A stretch of 64,000 nucleotides of DNA from Burkholderia singularis (lineage in GTDB: Bacteria; Pseudomonadota; Gammaproteobacteria; Burkholderiales; Burkholderiaceae). The notes below the pieces were generated by a model. That model was given only the letters and a program-made list of their open reading frames with translations. It searched no databases and was not told where the DNA came from. This document shows positions 1-7,997 of the stretch, in pieces (position 1 is the stretch's first letter; each line of letters begins with the position of its first letter). A program made the translations under genes and the position numbers. Location: NCBI RefSeq assembly GCF_900176645.1, contig NZ_FXAN01000013.1:62001-126000 (forward strand), in the 5' to 3' direction.

Positions 1-215
1 ACGCATATCTGGCGGGCGACGGGCGCGAACTCGTCGAAGCGCGTTGCCGCGACGCGCTGCAAGTCCATACTGCGCGGCTCGTCGGCCAGATCGCGGGCGA
101 GGTTTCGCGTGTGCTCGAAACCGAGATCGCAGCGTGGGTGGCGCAAGAAATCGATGCGGCGCTGGCGCATCATCGGCAAGCGGATTCGGGCGGCGGCTCG
201 CAAGGCTCGAAATAG
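1..215 (+). CDS. C-terminal end of an uncharacterised protein (possibly DUF2486 family)
   Basis: An open frame enters from the left edge (first full codon at 3) and ends at TAG 213-215, giving about 70 residues. The tail is charged and alanine-rich, with an amphipathic helical look and motifs such as LAGDGRELVEARCRDAL, and it closes with a glycine/serine-rich tail ending in GSK. It has no membrane segment. The wording resembles the C-terminus of a Burkholderia family of unknown function (DUF2486), but I make that match from memory and it is weak. The start lies outside the window, so neither length nor function can be judged. Confidence 0.6.
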   Translation, partial: AYLAGDGRELVEARCRDALQVHTARLVGQIAGEVSRVLETEIAAWVAQEIDAALAHHRQADSGGGSQGSK

Positions 216-284
216 CGCTGCGAACACGCTGCCGCGCATTCGGTGCGCTCACCGGCACGCGTAGCGGATGCTGGGCGCGGTTTC

Positions 285-638
285 TTATCTGCGCGACAGA
301 ATCCAGTGCGCGAGCGTGCTCGCTTCGGCATTCGTCAATTGCGTGTTGGCAGGCATCGGCACGTTGCCCCAGACGCCGACGCTGCCTTTCACGATGGTTT
401 GCGCGAGATAGCTGACGGCGTCGCCGCGCGCGGCGTACTTGTCGGCGATCGCGCGGAACGACGGGCCCATCAGCGTAGTGTCGGCCGCATGGCATGCCAT
501 GCAGTTCTTGCGTTGCGCGAGCGACAGTCCGTCGGCTGGCTGCGCATGCAAGCTTGTGCTCGCGGCCGTCAACGAAACGATCATCACGCGCAGGCACGCC
601 GTGCGAATACGCACCGCGTACCAGGTCATTCGGTTCAT
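285..638 (-). CDS. Class I c-type cytochrome, periplasmic
   Basis: A 117-residue protein with an N-terminal export signal (hydrophobic stretch about residues 13-31) and one haem-binding site CMACH at residues 46-50. A likely axial methionine is Met95 in the sequence NVPMPAN, as in cytochromes of the c551/c552 type. It should be a small periplasmic electron carrier, with haem attached after export by the cytochrome c maturation system. It lies just downstream of ilvD on the same strand, with about 185 bp between them, so a separate promoter is likely. The electron donor and acceptor cannot be told from the sequence. Confidence 0.88.
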   Translation of the reverse strand: MNRMTWYAVRIRTACLRVMIVSLTAASTSLHAQPADGLSLAQRKNCMACHAADTTLMGPSFRAIADKYAARGDAVSYLAQTIVKGSVGVWGNVPMPANTQLTNAEASTLAHWILSRR

Positions 639-823
639 GCTGGTCTCCGCCGGTGCGGTGCCCGGTTTGGCGTTGCGCGCATTATAAAAGCAAAGGGCGG
701 CCGGACAGGTTGCGCCCGCCGGCGATCTTGTGGTTTTTTGTCGCTACGCGCACATACGCACACATACGCGCGCGGCGGCTGCGCCGGATCGCCACCCGTC
801 GCGGCCGCCGCCGATGCCGGGCG

Positions 824-2497
824 TCAGCCGGTGACCGCGCCCTGGTTCGCGGGGCGGGCGAGCGCCGCGTACTTGGCGAGCACCCCGCGCGTGTAGCGCG
901 GCGCAGGCTGCTTCCATGCGGCGCGGCGGCGCGCAAGCTCGGCGTCGTCGACGTTGAGCTGCAGCAGCAGCTTGTGCGCATCGATCGTGATCGAGTCGCC
1001 TTCCTGCACCAGCGCGATCGTGCCGCCGACGAACGCCTCCGGCGCGACGTGGCCCACCACCATTCCCCATGTGCCGCCCGAGAAGCGGCCATCGGTGATG
1101 AGGCCGACCGATTCCCCCAGCCCCTTGCCGATGATCGCGGACGTCGGCGCGAGCATCTCGGGCATGCCGGGGCCGCCTTGCGGGCCGAGATAACGCAGCA
1201 CGACCACGTCGCCCGCGTGGATCTTGTCGTCGAGGATCGCTTGCAATGCGCTTTGCTCGTCGTCGAACACGCGCGCCGGGCCGGTGATGACGGGGTTCTT
1301 CAGGCCGGTGATTTTCGCGACCGCACCGTTTTCCGCGAGATTGCCCTTCAGGATCGCGAGATGGCCTTCCTTGTACAGCGCCTGATCGATCGGGTAGATC
1401 ACCTTCTGGTCGGCGCGCGGCGTGCTCGGCACGTCCTTCAGCTCGTCGGCGAGCGTGCGGCCGGTGATCGTCATGCAATCGCCGTGCAGGAGGCCCGCGT
1501 CGAGCAGGATCTTCATCACCTGCGGGATGCCGCCCGCCGCGTGCAGATCGGTCGCGACATATTGGCCCGACGGCTTCAGGTCGCAAATCACCGGCACGCG
1601 CTTGCGAATCCGTTCGAAATCGTCGATCGACCAGTCGATCTCGGCCGCGTGCGCGATCGCAAGGTAATGCAGCACCGCGTTCGTCGAGCCGCCCGTGGCC
1701 ATGATGACCGACACCGCATTCTCGATCGATTGTTTCGTGATGATGTCGCGCGGCTTCAGGTCGCGCTTCACGGCTTCGACGAGCACGCGTGCCGATTCGG
1801 CCGCCGAGTCGACCTTCTCCTGATCCGGGTTGGCCATCGTCGACGAATACAGCAGCGACATGCCGAGCGCCTCGAACGACGAACTCATCGTGTTCGCGGT
1901 GTACATGCCGCCGCACGAGCCCGTGGTCGGGCACGCGTTCTTTTCGACCCCTTCGAAATCCTCCTGCGCCATCCGCCCGGCCGTGAATTCGCCGACCGCC
2001 TCGAACGACGACACGATCGTCAGATCGCGACCCTTCCAGCGGCCGGGGCGGATCGTGCCGCCGTACACGTAGATGCCCGGCACGTTCAGGCGCGCGAGCG
2101 CGATCATTCCGCCCGGCATGTTCTTGTCGCAGCCGCCGACGACCACCACGCCGTCCATCCATTGGCCCTGCACGCAGGTTTCGATGCAGTCGGCGATCAC
2201 TTCGCGCGATACGAGCGAATACTTCATCCCTTCGGTGCCCATCGACATGCCGTCCGAAATGGTCGGCGTGCCGAAAATCTGCGGATTCGCGCCGGCGTGC
2301 TTGACGGCCTCGACGGCCGCATCCGACAGGCGCTGCAGGCCCGCGTTGCACGGCGTGATCGTCGAGTGGCCGTTGGCGATGCCGATCATCGGTTTGTCGA
2401 AATCTTCCGGCTGGTAGCCGAGCGCGTAATACATCGAGCGATTCGGCGAGCGGGCCACGCCCTGCGTGATGTTCTTCGAGCGGCGGTTGTACGACAT
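824..2497 (-). CDS. ilvD: Dihydroxy-acid dehydratase
   Basis: IlvD removes water from 2,3-dihydroxy-acids to give the 2-keto acids that precede valine, isoleucine and pantothenate; it is a cytosolic iron-sulfur enzyme. The family signature CDKNMPGG, the iron-sulfur region [16 protein letters not shown] and the C-terminal signature [13 protein letters not shown] are all present. The open frame extends upstream to 2599. I place the start at ATG 2495-2497 because a GGAG ribosome site precedes it and the resulting 557 residues match the family. It is divergent from a LysR gene, with an AT-rich 166-bp gap that should hold both promoters. Confidence 0.97.
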   Translation of the reverse strand: MSYNRRSKNITQGVARSPNRSMYYALGYQPEDFDKPMIGIANGHSTITPCNAGLQRLSDAAVEAVKHAGANPQIFGTPTISDGMSMGTEGMKYSLVSREVIADCIETCVQGQWMDGVVVVGGCDKNMPGGMIALARLNVPGIYVYGGTIRPGRWKGRDLTIVSSFEAVGEFTAGRMAQEDFEGVEKNACPTTGSCGGMYTANTMSSSFEALGMSLLYSSTMANPDQEKVDSAAESARVLVEAVKRDLKPRDIITKQSIENAVSVIMATGGSTNAVLHYLAIAHAAEIDWSIDDFERIRKRVPVICDLKPSGQYVATDLHAAGGIPQVMKILLDAGLLHGDCMTITGRTLADELKDVPSTPRADQKVIYPIDQALYKEGHLAILKGNLAENGAVAKITGLKNPVITGPARVFDDEQSALQAILDDKIHAGDVVVLRYLGPQGGPGMPEMLAPTSAIIGKGLGESVGLITDGRFSGGTWGMVVGHVAPEAFVGGTIALVQEGDSITIDAHKLLLQLNVDDAELARRRAAWKQPAPRYTRGVLAKYAALARPANQGAVTG

Positions 2498-2663
2498 GGG
2501 GACTCCATCCATCGGCTGATTGATTGCGGGGCGGCGCGCTGCATGGGCGCAGGCCGGCTCAGGTGGGCAAGAATGCAGTTTCCGTTCAAGAATGTCCAAT
2601 ATATTATTCGTCGTCTATTAGGTCGAAAGACATATCAGTGACGAGTCGAACGAGGAGCCCGAT

Positions 2664-3617
2664 GTGACCCCGGATCTGCGCCAGTGGCGCTATTTCTTGA
2701 CCGTGGCCGACGAGCGGCATTTCGGGCGGGCCGCGGCGCGGCTGGCGATGACGCAGCCGCCGCTGTCGCAGGCGATTCGCGCGCTCGAGGACGCGCTCGG
2801 CGTCGCGCTGTTCGCGCGCACGAAGCGCTCGGTCGAGCTGACCGCGGTGGGCGCCGCGCTGCTGCCCGACGTGCGGCGGCTGCTTGCCGCCGCCGACGCA
2901 CTGCCGCCGCTCGCGCAGCGCCTGGCGCGCGGCGAATCGGGCTCGCTTGCGCTCGCGTTCGTATCGACGGCCGATTACGGGCTGCTGCCGCGGCTGTTGC
3001 GCGAGTTCGGCGCGCGCCATCCGCACGTGCGCCTGCAGTTGACCGAGGCGACGAGCGACGTGCAACTCGACGAACTGGCGGCCGGCCGCATCGACGCGGG
3101 GCTCGTGATTGCGCCCGTGCCGCCGCGTCACGCGGCGTCGCTGTCGTATCTGCCGGTGCTGCGCGAGCCGCTCGTCGTCGCGATGTCGGCCGATGCGGCC
3201 GCTGCGCTTGCCGTGCGCGGCGTCGCCGACGCGCCGGTGCGGATCGCGGACATCGCGTCGTTGCCGCTCGTGATCTTTCCCCGCCGTCTGGCGCCCGGCT
3301 TTTATGACATCATTACGGGCTGCTACGGCGCGGCGGGCGTTGCACCCCGCATCGGCCAGGAAGCGATCCAGATGCAGACGATCGTGAGCCTCGTGTCCGC
3401 GGGTTTGGGCGTCGCGCTCGTGCCGCAATCGCTGCGCAACCTGCGGCGCACGGGCGTCGTCTACCGGCCGCTTGCCGATACGGCGGCGCCCGTCGTCGAG
3501 ACGGGGCTCGTGTGGCGCACGGCCGACGTAAGCCCGGTGCTCTCGGGCTTCATCGACATCGTGCGCGCCCATGCGTGCGGCGCGCACGCCGCGCCGGGCC
3601 GGAGCGCGCGGCCGTGA
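2664..3617 (+). CDS. LysR-family transcriptional regulator, divergent from ilvD
   Basis: A 317-residue regulator. The N-terminal winged helix-turn-helix is clear (residues about 3-62, with RHFGRAAARLAMTQPPLSQAIR), followed by a LysR substrate-binding domain. The start is GTG 2664-2666: a GAGGAG ribosome site at 2652-2657 points to it, while the overlapping ATG at 2662 is followed at once by TGA in its own frame. Placement opposite ilvD suggests, but does not prove, that it controls ilvD. The effector is unknown. A short gap separates it from lgt downstream. Confidence 0.9.
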   Translation: MTPDLRQWRYFLTVADERHFGRAAARLAMTQPPLSQAIRALEDALGVALFARTKRSVELTAVGAALLPDVRRLLAAADALPPLAQRLARGESGSLALAFVSTADYGLLPRLLREFGARHPHVRLQLTEATSDVQLDELAAGRIDAGLVIAPVPPRHAASLSYLPVLREPLVVAMSADAAAALAVRGVADAPVRIADIASLPLVIFPRRLAPGFYDIITGCYGAAGVAPRIGQEAIQMQTIVSLVSAGLGVALVPQSLRNLRRTGVVYRPLADTAAPVVETGLVWRTADVSPVLSGFIDIVRAHACGAHAAPGRSARP

Positions 3618-3694
3618 ACGTTCGCGCGGCGCATCCGTCGAAACGCGTTTCGCGGCGCGAGCGCCGCTTCGATTCAAACCTTCAACGCTAATCC

Positions 3695-4582
3695 ATGATC
3701 ATTCATCCGAATTTCGATCCCGTCGCGATCCACATCGGCCCGCTCGCCGTGCGCTGGTATGGGCTCATGTATCTCGTCGGCTTCATCGCGGCGATCGTCA
3801 TCGGCCGTGTGCGGCTGAAGCTGCCGCACGTCGCCGCGCAAGGCTGGAGCGCGAAGGACATCGACGACATGATGTTCTACGGCGTGCTCGGCGTCGTGCT
3901 GGGCGGCCGGCTCGGCTACGTGCTGTTCTACAAGGCGGGCTTCTACCTGTCGCACCCGCTCGATATCTTCAAAGTGTGGGAAGGGGGCATGTCGTTTCAC
4001 GGCGGCTTTCTCGGCGTGACGCTCGCGATGGCGCTGTTCGCGTGGCAGCGCAAGCGCCACTGGCTGCAGGTGACCGATTTCGTCGCGCCGATGGTGCCGA
4101 CGGGCCTCGCGACCGGGCGGCTCGGCAACTTCATCAACGGCGAGCTGTGGGGGCGCGTGACCAGCCCCGACGCGCCATGGGCGATGCTGTTTCCGGGCGC
4201 GGCGCGCGACGATGCCGCGTGGCTTGCCGCGCATCAGGATATCGCCGCGAAGTGGGATCTCAACGAGGTATTTCTCGCGCATCAGATGCTGCCGCGCCAT
4301 CCGTCGCAGCTTTATGAAATCGCGCTCGAAGGCATTGCGCTTTTTATCGTGCTGTGGTTTTTCTCGCGCAAGCCCCGGCCGATGGGCGCGGTGTCGGCGC
4401 TGTTCCTGATCGGCTACGGGCTCGCGCGTTTCACGGTCGAGTTCGCGCGCGAGCCGGACGACTTTCTTGGGCTGCTGACGTTTGGGCTGTCGATGGGGCA
4501 GTGGCTGTCGCTGCCGATGATCGTCGCCGGCGTGCTGATGATGGTTTGGGCATACCGGCGCGGCGGGGGGAAAGCGGCTTGA
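3695..4582 (+). CDS. lgt: Prolipoprotein diacylglyceryl transferase
   Basis: Lgt moves a diacylglyceryl group from phosphatidylglycerol to the lipobox cysteine of prolipoproteins, the first step of lipoprotein maturation in the inner membrane. The 295-residue product has about seven hydrophobic segments. It carries the essential histidine in MSFHGG (about residue 102) and the signature [14 protein letters not shown] (about residues 140-153), which holds the essential arginine. The length is normal for the family. It serves the lipoproteins in this window, such as those at 37.9 and 40.2 kb, as well as all others in the cell. Confidence 0.97.
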   Translation: MIIHPNFDPVAIHIGPLAVRWYGLMYLVGFIAAIVIGRVRLKLPHVAAQGWSAKDIDDMMFYGVLGVVLGGRLGYVLFYKAGFYLSHPLDIFKVWEGGMSFHGGFLGVTLAMALFAWQRKRHWLQVTDFVAPMVPTGLATGRLGNFINGELWGRVTSPDAPWAMLFPGAARDDAAWLAAHQDIAAKWDLNEVFLAHQMLPRHPSQLYEIALEGIALFIVLWFFSRKPRPMGAVSALFLIGYGLARFTVEFAREPDDFLGLLTFGLSMGQWLSLPMIVAGVLMMVWAYRRGGGKAA

Positions 4583-4944
4583 GCGGTTCGCGCATCGCGT
4601 TGCGTGGAGGCCGGACATCGATCGAATGAGAACGGCGTCGCGGGCAGGTCGGCTGGATGGATGCCGCGACTCGTGTGGCCGGCGCGGACGATGCGTGCCG
4701 GAGATTGGCATCGCGCGCAGCGCGACGCATGGCGCGATTGGGAGGCCTGCACGGTGGGTGCGCGCGGCACACGGGCTTGGCGTCGCGGCAGGGCGGTGCG
4801 CGCATTGCGCCATTCGGCGCGCGCCGCAACGACGTTGCGTGTGATGCAACAAGCGGGCGCCACTCCCATTCGAGGCCGTTTGCGTATCCCCCATGCATGG
4901 GCCGAAGCAAAACGAGTGCCATGCAACTCGGCGCGGCGCACATC
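4583..4944. other. Intergenic stretch with no gene seen
   Basis: About 360 bp between lgt and the terminator of the SIMPL gene. Several short open frames exist on both strands, but they are arginine/alanine-rich products of high GC without ribosome sites or family resemblance. I see no RNA gene. Confidence 0.5.
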
Positions 4945-4972
4945 AAAAACGCCGGCTCTCGCGGCCGGCGTT
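4945..4972 (-). terminator. Intrinsic terminator of the SIMPL-domain gene
   Basis: A perfect 9-bp stem (4948-4956 with 4964-4972, 7-base loop). Read on the minus strand it is followed by a run of five T residues. It lies about 60 bp past the stop codon of the gene at 5034-5768, so it should end that transcript. Confidence 0.75.
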
Positions 4973-5033
4973 CTGTCTGGCGATTATCGGCGGCGGGCGG
5001 CGCTGCAACACGCCGCTGCCGGCGATGACTTCG

Positions 5034-5768
5034 TCACTTCATCTGCACCGAGCCGTTCACGTTGACGGTCACGGTCGCCTTGCCGCCTTCGACCGCGATC
5101 GGCGCGGCGTCTGCTGCGGAGGGCGCGGCGGCCATCGCCATCATCCTCGGCTGGAACGGCTGCACGTTGCGGCCGCTGCCGACGTTCACGTCACGGATCG
5201 AATAGCTGCTATAGCCGAACGCCTTTGTCGCTTCCTCGGCGCGTGCGCGGAATGCCTTGATCGCTTCGGTCGTGAGTTTCTGCTCGGTCGCGCGCTGCGC
5301 GTCCGGCGACAGCGAGAACGACACGTTGCCGATCTGCATGATCGAACTCAGTTGACCCGCGAGTTTCGACGCGGCGGAGAAATCGCGCGATTCGAGCACG
5401 ACCTCGGTGCGCCCGCGCCATGCCGAGATCTTGCCATCGCGATCGAAGCTCGGTGAGACCGAGAACTGGCCCGTGTGCGCCGTCACGCCCGCGACGCTGC
5501 GCGCCTGCGCGAGCGCCGAATCCGCGCGCTTGTTGAGTTCGCTGGTCAGGTTGCCGGGATCTTTCGCTTGCTGTTCATAGAACAGCGTGATGTCGATGAC
5601 GTCCTGCGGAACGTCGGCGCTTGCTTGCGCGGACAGCGACAGCACGCCCGACGGCGGCGGCATTACGCCGACGCTTTGCGCGCGTGCGGCGGACGGCGCA
5701 AGCGCGATGGCGATGGGCAGCGCCGCCGCGAGGGCGACAGCGGCGGTCAGAGCGGATTTTTTCGTCAT
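5034..5768 (-). CDS. SIMPL-domain (DUF541) periplasmic protein
   Basis: A 244-residue protein with a signal peptide ending at about ARA (residues 28-30), followed by a SIMPL/DUF541 domain. Typical features are the ADV-PQD start of the domain, the alternating strand pattern and the late segment KAFRARAEEATKAFGY. Family members are periplasmic or outer-membrane associated, and their function is mostly unknown; some have been linked to oxidative stress. The frame is open to 5942, but the start at ATG 5766-5768 has an AGGAG ribosome site and begins a clean signal peptide. It has its own downstream terminator and appears to be monocistronic. Confidence 0.88.
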   Translation of the reverse strand: MTKKSALTAAVALAAALPIAIALAPSAARAQSVGVMPPPSGVLSLSAQASADVPQDVIDITLFYEQQAKDPGNLTSELNKRADSALAQARSVAGVTAHTGQFSVSPSFDRDGKISAWRGRTEVVLESRDFSAASKLAGQLSSIMQIGNVSFSLSPDAQRATEQKLTTEAIKAFRARAEEATKAFGYSSYSIRDVNVGSGRNVQPFQPRMMAMAAAPSAADAAPIAVEGGKATVTVNVNGSVQMK

Positions 5769-5963
5769 TATTGACTCCTTGAGCGAGAACACGCATGCAT
5801 CGTTGGCGTGCGGGGCGCGGATGTGAGCCGCGCTGAATGATCGAGCAACGGATACAAGCATAGTGGGCGTCGCATCCGTTGCGCGTCCGTTAGGCAGATG
5901 AAAGCGTCGCGAGGTTCCGGCTGCCGCGCGTGTATCTGACATTGTTTGACGGCCGATGCCGCA

Positions 5964-6425
5964 TTACTTCATCAGCCGCTTCGTGATGAAGCGCCATTCG
6001 TCTGGCGTGACGGGCGTGATCGACAGCCGGTTGCCCTTCGCGAGCACGCGCATGCCGGCGAGCGCGTCATGTTCGCGCAATGTGCCGAGCGCAATGAGCG
6101 GCGTCTTCTTCACGAAGCGCACGTCGACGAGCACCCAGCGCGGCGCATCGGGCGTCGCCTTCGGATCGTGGTACGGACTTTGCGGGTCGAACTGCGTGGG
6201 ATCGGGGTAGGGCGTCGAGCACACCTCGGCGAGCCCCGCGATGCCGGGCTCCGGGCAGCTCGAATGATAGAACAGCACGCCGTCGCCGATCTGCATCGCG
6301 TCGCGCATGAAGTTGCGCGCCTGATAGTTGCGCACGCCGGTCCACGGCAACGCTTGTCCGGGTGCGGCGGCGAGATCGTCGATGCTCGCCTCGTCCGGTT
6401 CGGATTTCATCAGCCAATAGCGCAT
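5964..6425 (-). CDS. EVE-domain protein
   Basis: A 153-residue protein made almost entirely of one EVE domain: it opens with MRYWLMKSEP, then has WTGVRNYQARN, GDGVLFYHSSC and DVRF, all typical of the family. EVE domains share the PUA-like fold and are thought to bind modified bases in nucleic acid. Stand-alone bacterial copies next to zapA are common in betaproteobacteria, but their cellular job is not settled. I chose the ATG at 6423-6425 over one 51 bp upstream because the domain begins exactly there; no clear ribosome site is visible. It lies downstream of the 6S RNA on the same strand. Confidence 0.9.
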   Translation of the reverse strand: MRYWLMKSEPDEASIDDLAAAPGQALPWTGVRNYQARNFMRDAMQIGDGVLFYHSSCPEPGIAGLAEVCSTPYPDPTQFDPQSPYHDPKATPDAPRWVLVDVRFVKKTPLIALGTLREHDALAGMRVLAKGNRLSITPVTPDEWRFITKRLMK

Positions 6426-6480
6426 GGATCGGATCGAATCGACGCAATGAAAAGGCTGCGGATAAGGAAACGGCACCGGG

Positions 6481-6643
6481 ACGAACCCGATGCCGTGGAA
6501 TAGGCCCCCGCCTTGGCCGCTAGGCCGGCATCCTGAACCTGAGGTTCAGAATTGGTCGCAGTTAGCAGCACTTCGGGTACATCAGACAGAGTGACGCGCG
6601 CGCCCGTGCTACAAATTTCCGCAACCGTGCACATGGCATTGGT
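6481..6643 (-). ncRNA. ssrS: 6S RNA
   Basis: The minus-strand transcript directly after zapA has the pattern of 6S RNA. Its ends pair (GAACC..UGCC near 6640 with GGCA..GGUUC near 6485), and the 3' half carries the hallmark ACUGCGACC followed by a UGAACC/GGUUCA hairpin (about 6530-6560). 6S RNA mimics an open promoter and binds sigma70 RNA polymerase in stationary phase. A -10-like TATATT (complement of 6650-6655) sets the 5' end near 6643. Position beside zapA is the standard location in proteobacteria. The ends are estimates, good to perhaps 10 bases. Confidence 0.78.
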
Positions 6644-6777
6644 TCAAGGAATATATGACCTTGGCGAACCAGGCAGGGAAGCTGACTAAACGGTTCGAAT
6701 CACTTTTGGGTTCGGCTGCTTGAGCGGGATAGACCAAGCATGGCTCGAACCGGGTGAAACGAATGGACTGCTTTAAC

Positions 6778-7092
6778 TTACTGCAACTCGTGCTGTGTGA
6801 GCACTGCACCGAGCTGTTCATTCATTTGGCGCATTGTACGCCGGATTTCTTCCGCGGGGAACGCTTCGCCGTGTCGCACGCTTTGTTGCAGCCGCAGCAG
6901 CTCCGATGCGAGCGACAGCGCGGCCATCACCGCGATGCGGTCGGTGCCGCGCACCGAGCTGTTCGTGCGGATGTTGGACATTTCGGTATCGACGCGCGCG
7001 ACCGCTTCGAGCAGCGCCGCTTCCGTTTCCGGCGAGCAGGCGAGCCGATACGTCTGGCCGAGAATCGAGACTTCGATCTGCTTTGTGCTCAT
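6778..7092 (-). CDS. zapA: Cell division protein ZapA
   Basis: ZapA binds FtsZ and bundles its filaments at the division site in the cytoplasm. The 104-residue product begins STKQIEVSILGQTYRLACSP, the usual ZapA opening, and continues with the VDTEM..IR..SSVRGTDRIAVMAALSLASELL helix region that forms the dimer coiled coil. The length is normal. Its ATG overlaps the stop of the preceding coiled-coil gene by four bases (7089-7092), so the two are co-translated. The 6S RNA gene follows. Confidence 0.93.
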   Translation of the reverse strand: MSTKQIEVSILGQTYRLACSPETEAALLEAVARVDTEMSNIRTNSSVRGTDRIAVMAALSLASELLRLQQSVRHGEAFPAEEIRRTMRQMNEQLGAVLTQHELQ

Positions 7093-7454
7093 GCATGTTC
7101 TCCGTGGCTCGCCGTGCCGTCGTCGCCTTCACGCGGGCTTTCGTCGTTTGCCTGCGCAGCAAGCAGATCAAGCTGGTTTTCCGTATCCGGCACGCTTTTC
7201 GTGCGCGGCAATTTTTCGAGGATCGCGTTGAGCTTGACTTGCGCGTCGTCGATTTTCGCCGACAGCGAATCGCGCTCCGCCGCGAGCGCATTGCGCTCGT
7301 CGCGCAACTGCGCGAGATCGGTGCGCAGTGTGTTCATTTCCGTTCGCAATTGTGCGACTTGCTCCTCGAGCGCGAGCCGTTCCGTTTGATAGCGCTGATT
7401 GAGCGCGATCAAACGGCCAATGTTTTGAGATAGGGTTTCGAGTTCGTTGAGCAT
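7089..7454 (-). CDS. ZapB-like coiled-coil protein upstream of zapA
   Basis: A 121-residue protein. Residues about 5-80 are one continuous heptad-repeat coiled coil rich in Leu, Glu, Gln and Arg; residues 85-121 form an acidic, probably disordered tail. It matches the small division-linked coiled-coil proteins found just upstream of zapA in betaproteobacteria (often called ZapB or TIGR02449). The four-base overlap with zapA supports a shared role in FtsZ-ring assembly. Sequence identity to the E. coli ZapB is low, as for most coiled coils, so the name is by context. Confidence 0.75.
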   Translation of the reverse strand: MLNELETLSQNIGRLIALNQRYQTERLALEEQVAQLRTEMNTLRTDLAQLRDERNALAAERDSLSAKIDDAQVKLNAILEKLPRTKSVPDTENQLDLLAAQANDESPREGDDGTASHGEHA

Positions 7455-7675
7455 CTGCTGCGTCCTCTAAAGACCCAGCATTTTAGCGCGGAATACCCGT
7501 TATTCCGATATCTGTAACGTTTCCAGACGTAACACCCGCGCTTCTCGCCGCGAACTATCGCAGACGCATCGACGCCGGCGCATGCTTTCGCGTGCCGCCT
7601 CATGCGCGATGCGCGCGCGTCGCGCGCCGCCGTGTTTCTTGACGCACGGCCGGCCGCGCTCCTAAACTGGCGCCG

Positions 7676-7916
7676 CCTCGGTGCTCGCGCGTTTCACGCG
7701 CGGTTAAACGGGAAGCAGGGTGCGAAGTCCGCCAGGATCGAGCCAACCTGCGCTGCCCCCGCAACGGTAAGCGAAGCGCATCGCATTCGATGCAAGCCGT
7801 CCTCTTCGCGCACTGGCGGCTGGTCGTGATCGGCCGGCCGCCGGTGCGCAGCAAGCCACTGCGCATCGCGCGGGAAGGCGAGGCGGCGATTTCGCAGCCC
7901 GGATACCGGCCGAGGC
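7676..7916 (+). promoter_or_regulatory. Cobalamin (B12) riboswitch
   Basis: The leader of btuB holds the conserved pieces of the cobalamin riboswitch in order. They are an early GGTGC..TTAAACGGGAA segment (about 7680-7713), the B12-box-like GCTGCCCCCGCAACGGTAAG (about 7751-7770), GCCACTGCGC (about 7855), GGGAAGGCGAGGCGG (about 7872-7886) and the closing AGCCCGGATACCGGCC (about 7896-7911). Binding of adenosylcobalamin should repress the uptake genes downstream. A perfect hairpin at 7948-7973 probably acts as the switching element. Confidence 0.92.
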
Positions 7917-7947
7917 GGGGAGGCGGCTTGCGGCCGTCTTCGTGACG

Positions 7948-7973
7948 CGGCGCCTGCGGGGAAGCAGGCGCCG
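7948..7973 (+). promoter_or_regulatory. Hairpin in the expression platform of the B12 riboswitch
   Basis: A perfect 10-bp inverted repeat (7948-7957 with 7964-7973, 6-base loop GGGGAA) lies between the riboswitch aptamer and the btuB start at 7998. A five-T run follows only after a further 13 bases, so it is not a textbook terminator. It may work by hiding the ribosome-binding region or as a weak terminator. Confidence 0.6.
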
Positions 7974-7997
7974 TAGCGCCACTGGATTTTTGTCTCG

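Noticed and set aside
2662-2666. ATG 2662 as the LysR start.
   Set aside because: The next codon in that frame is TGA; the GTG at 2664 opens the real frame.
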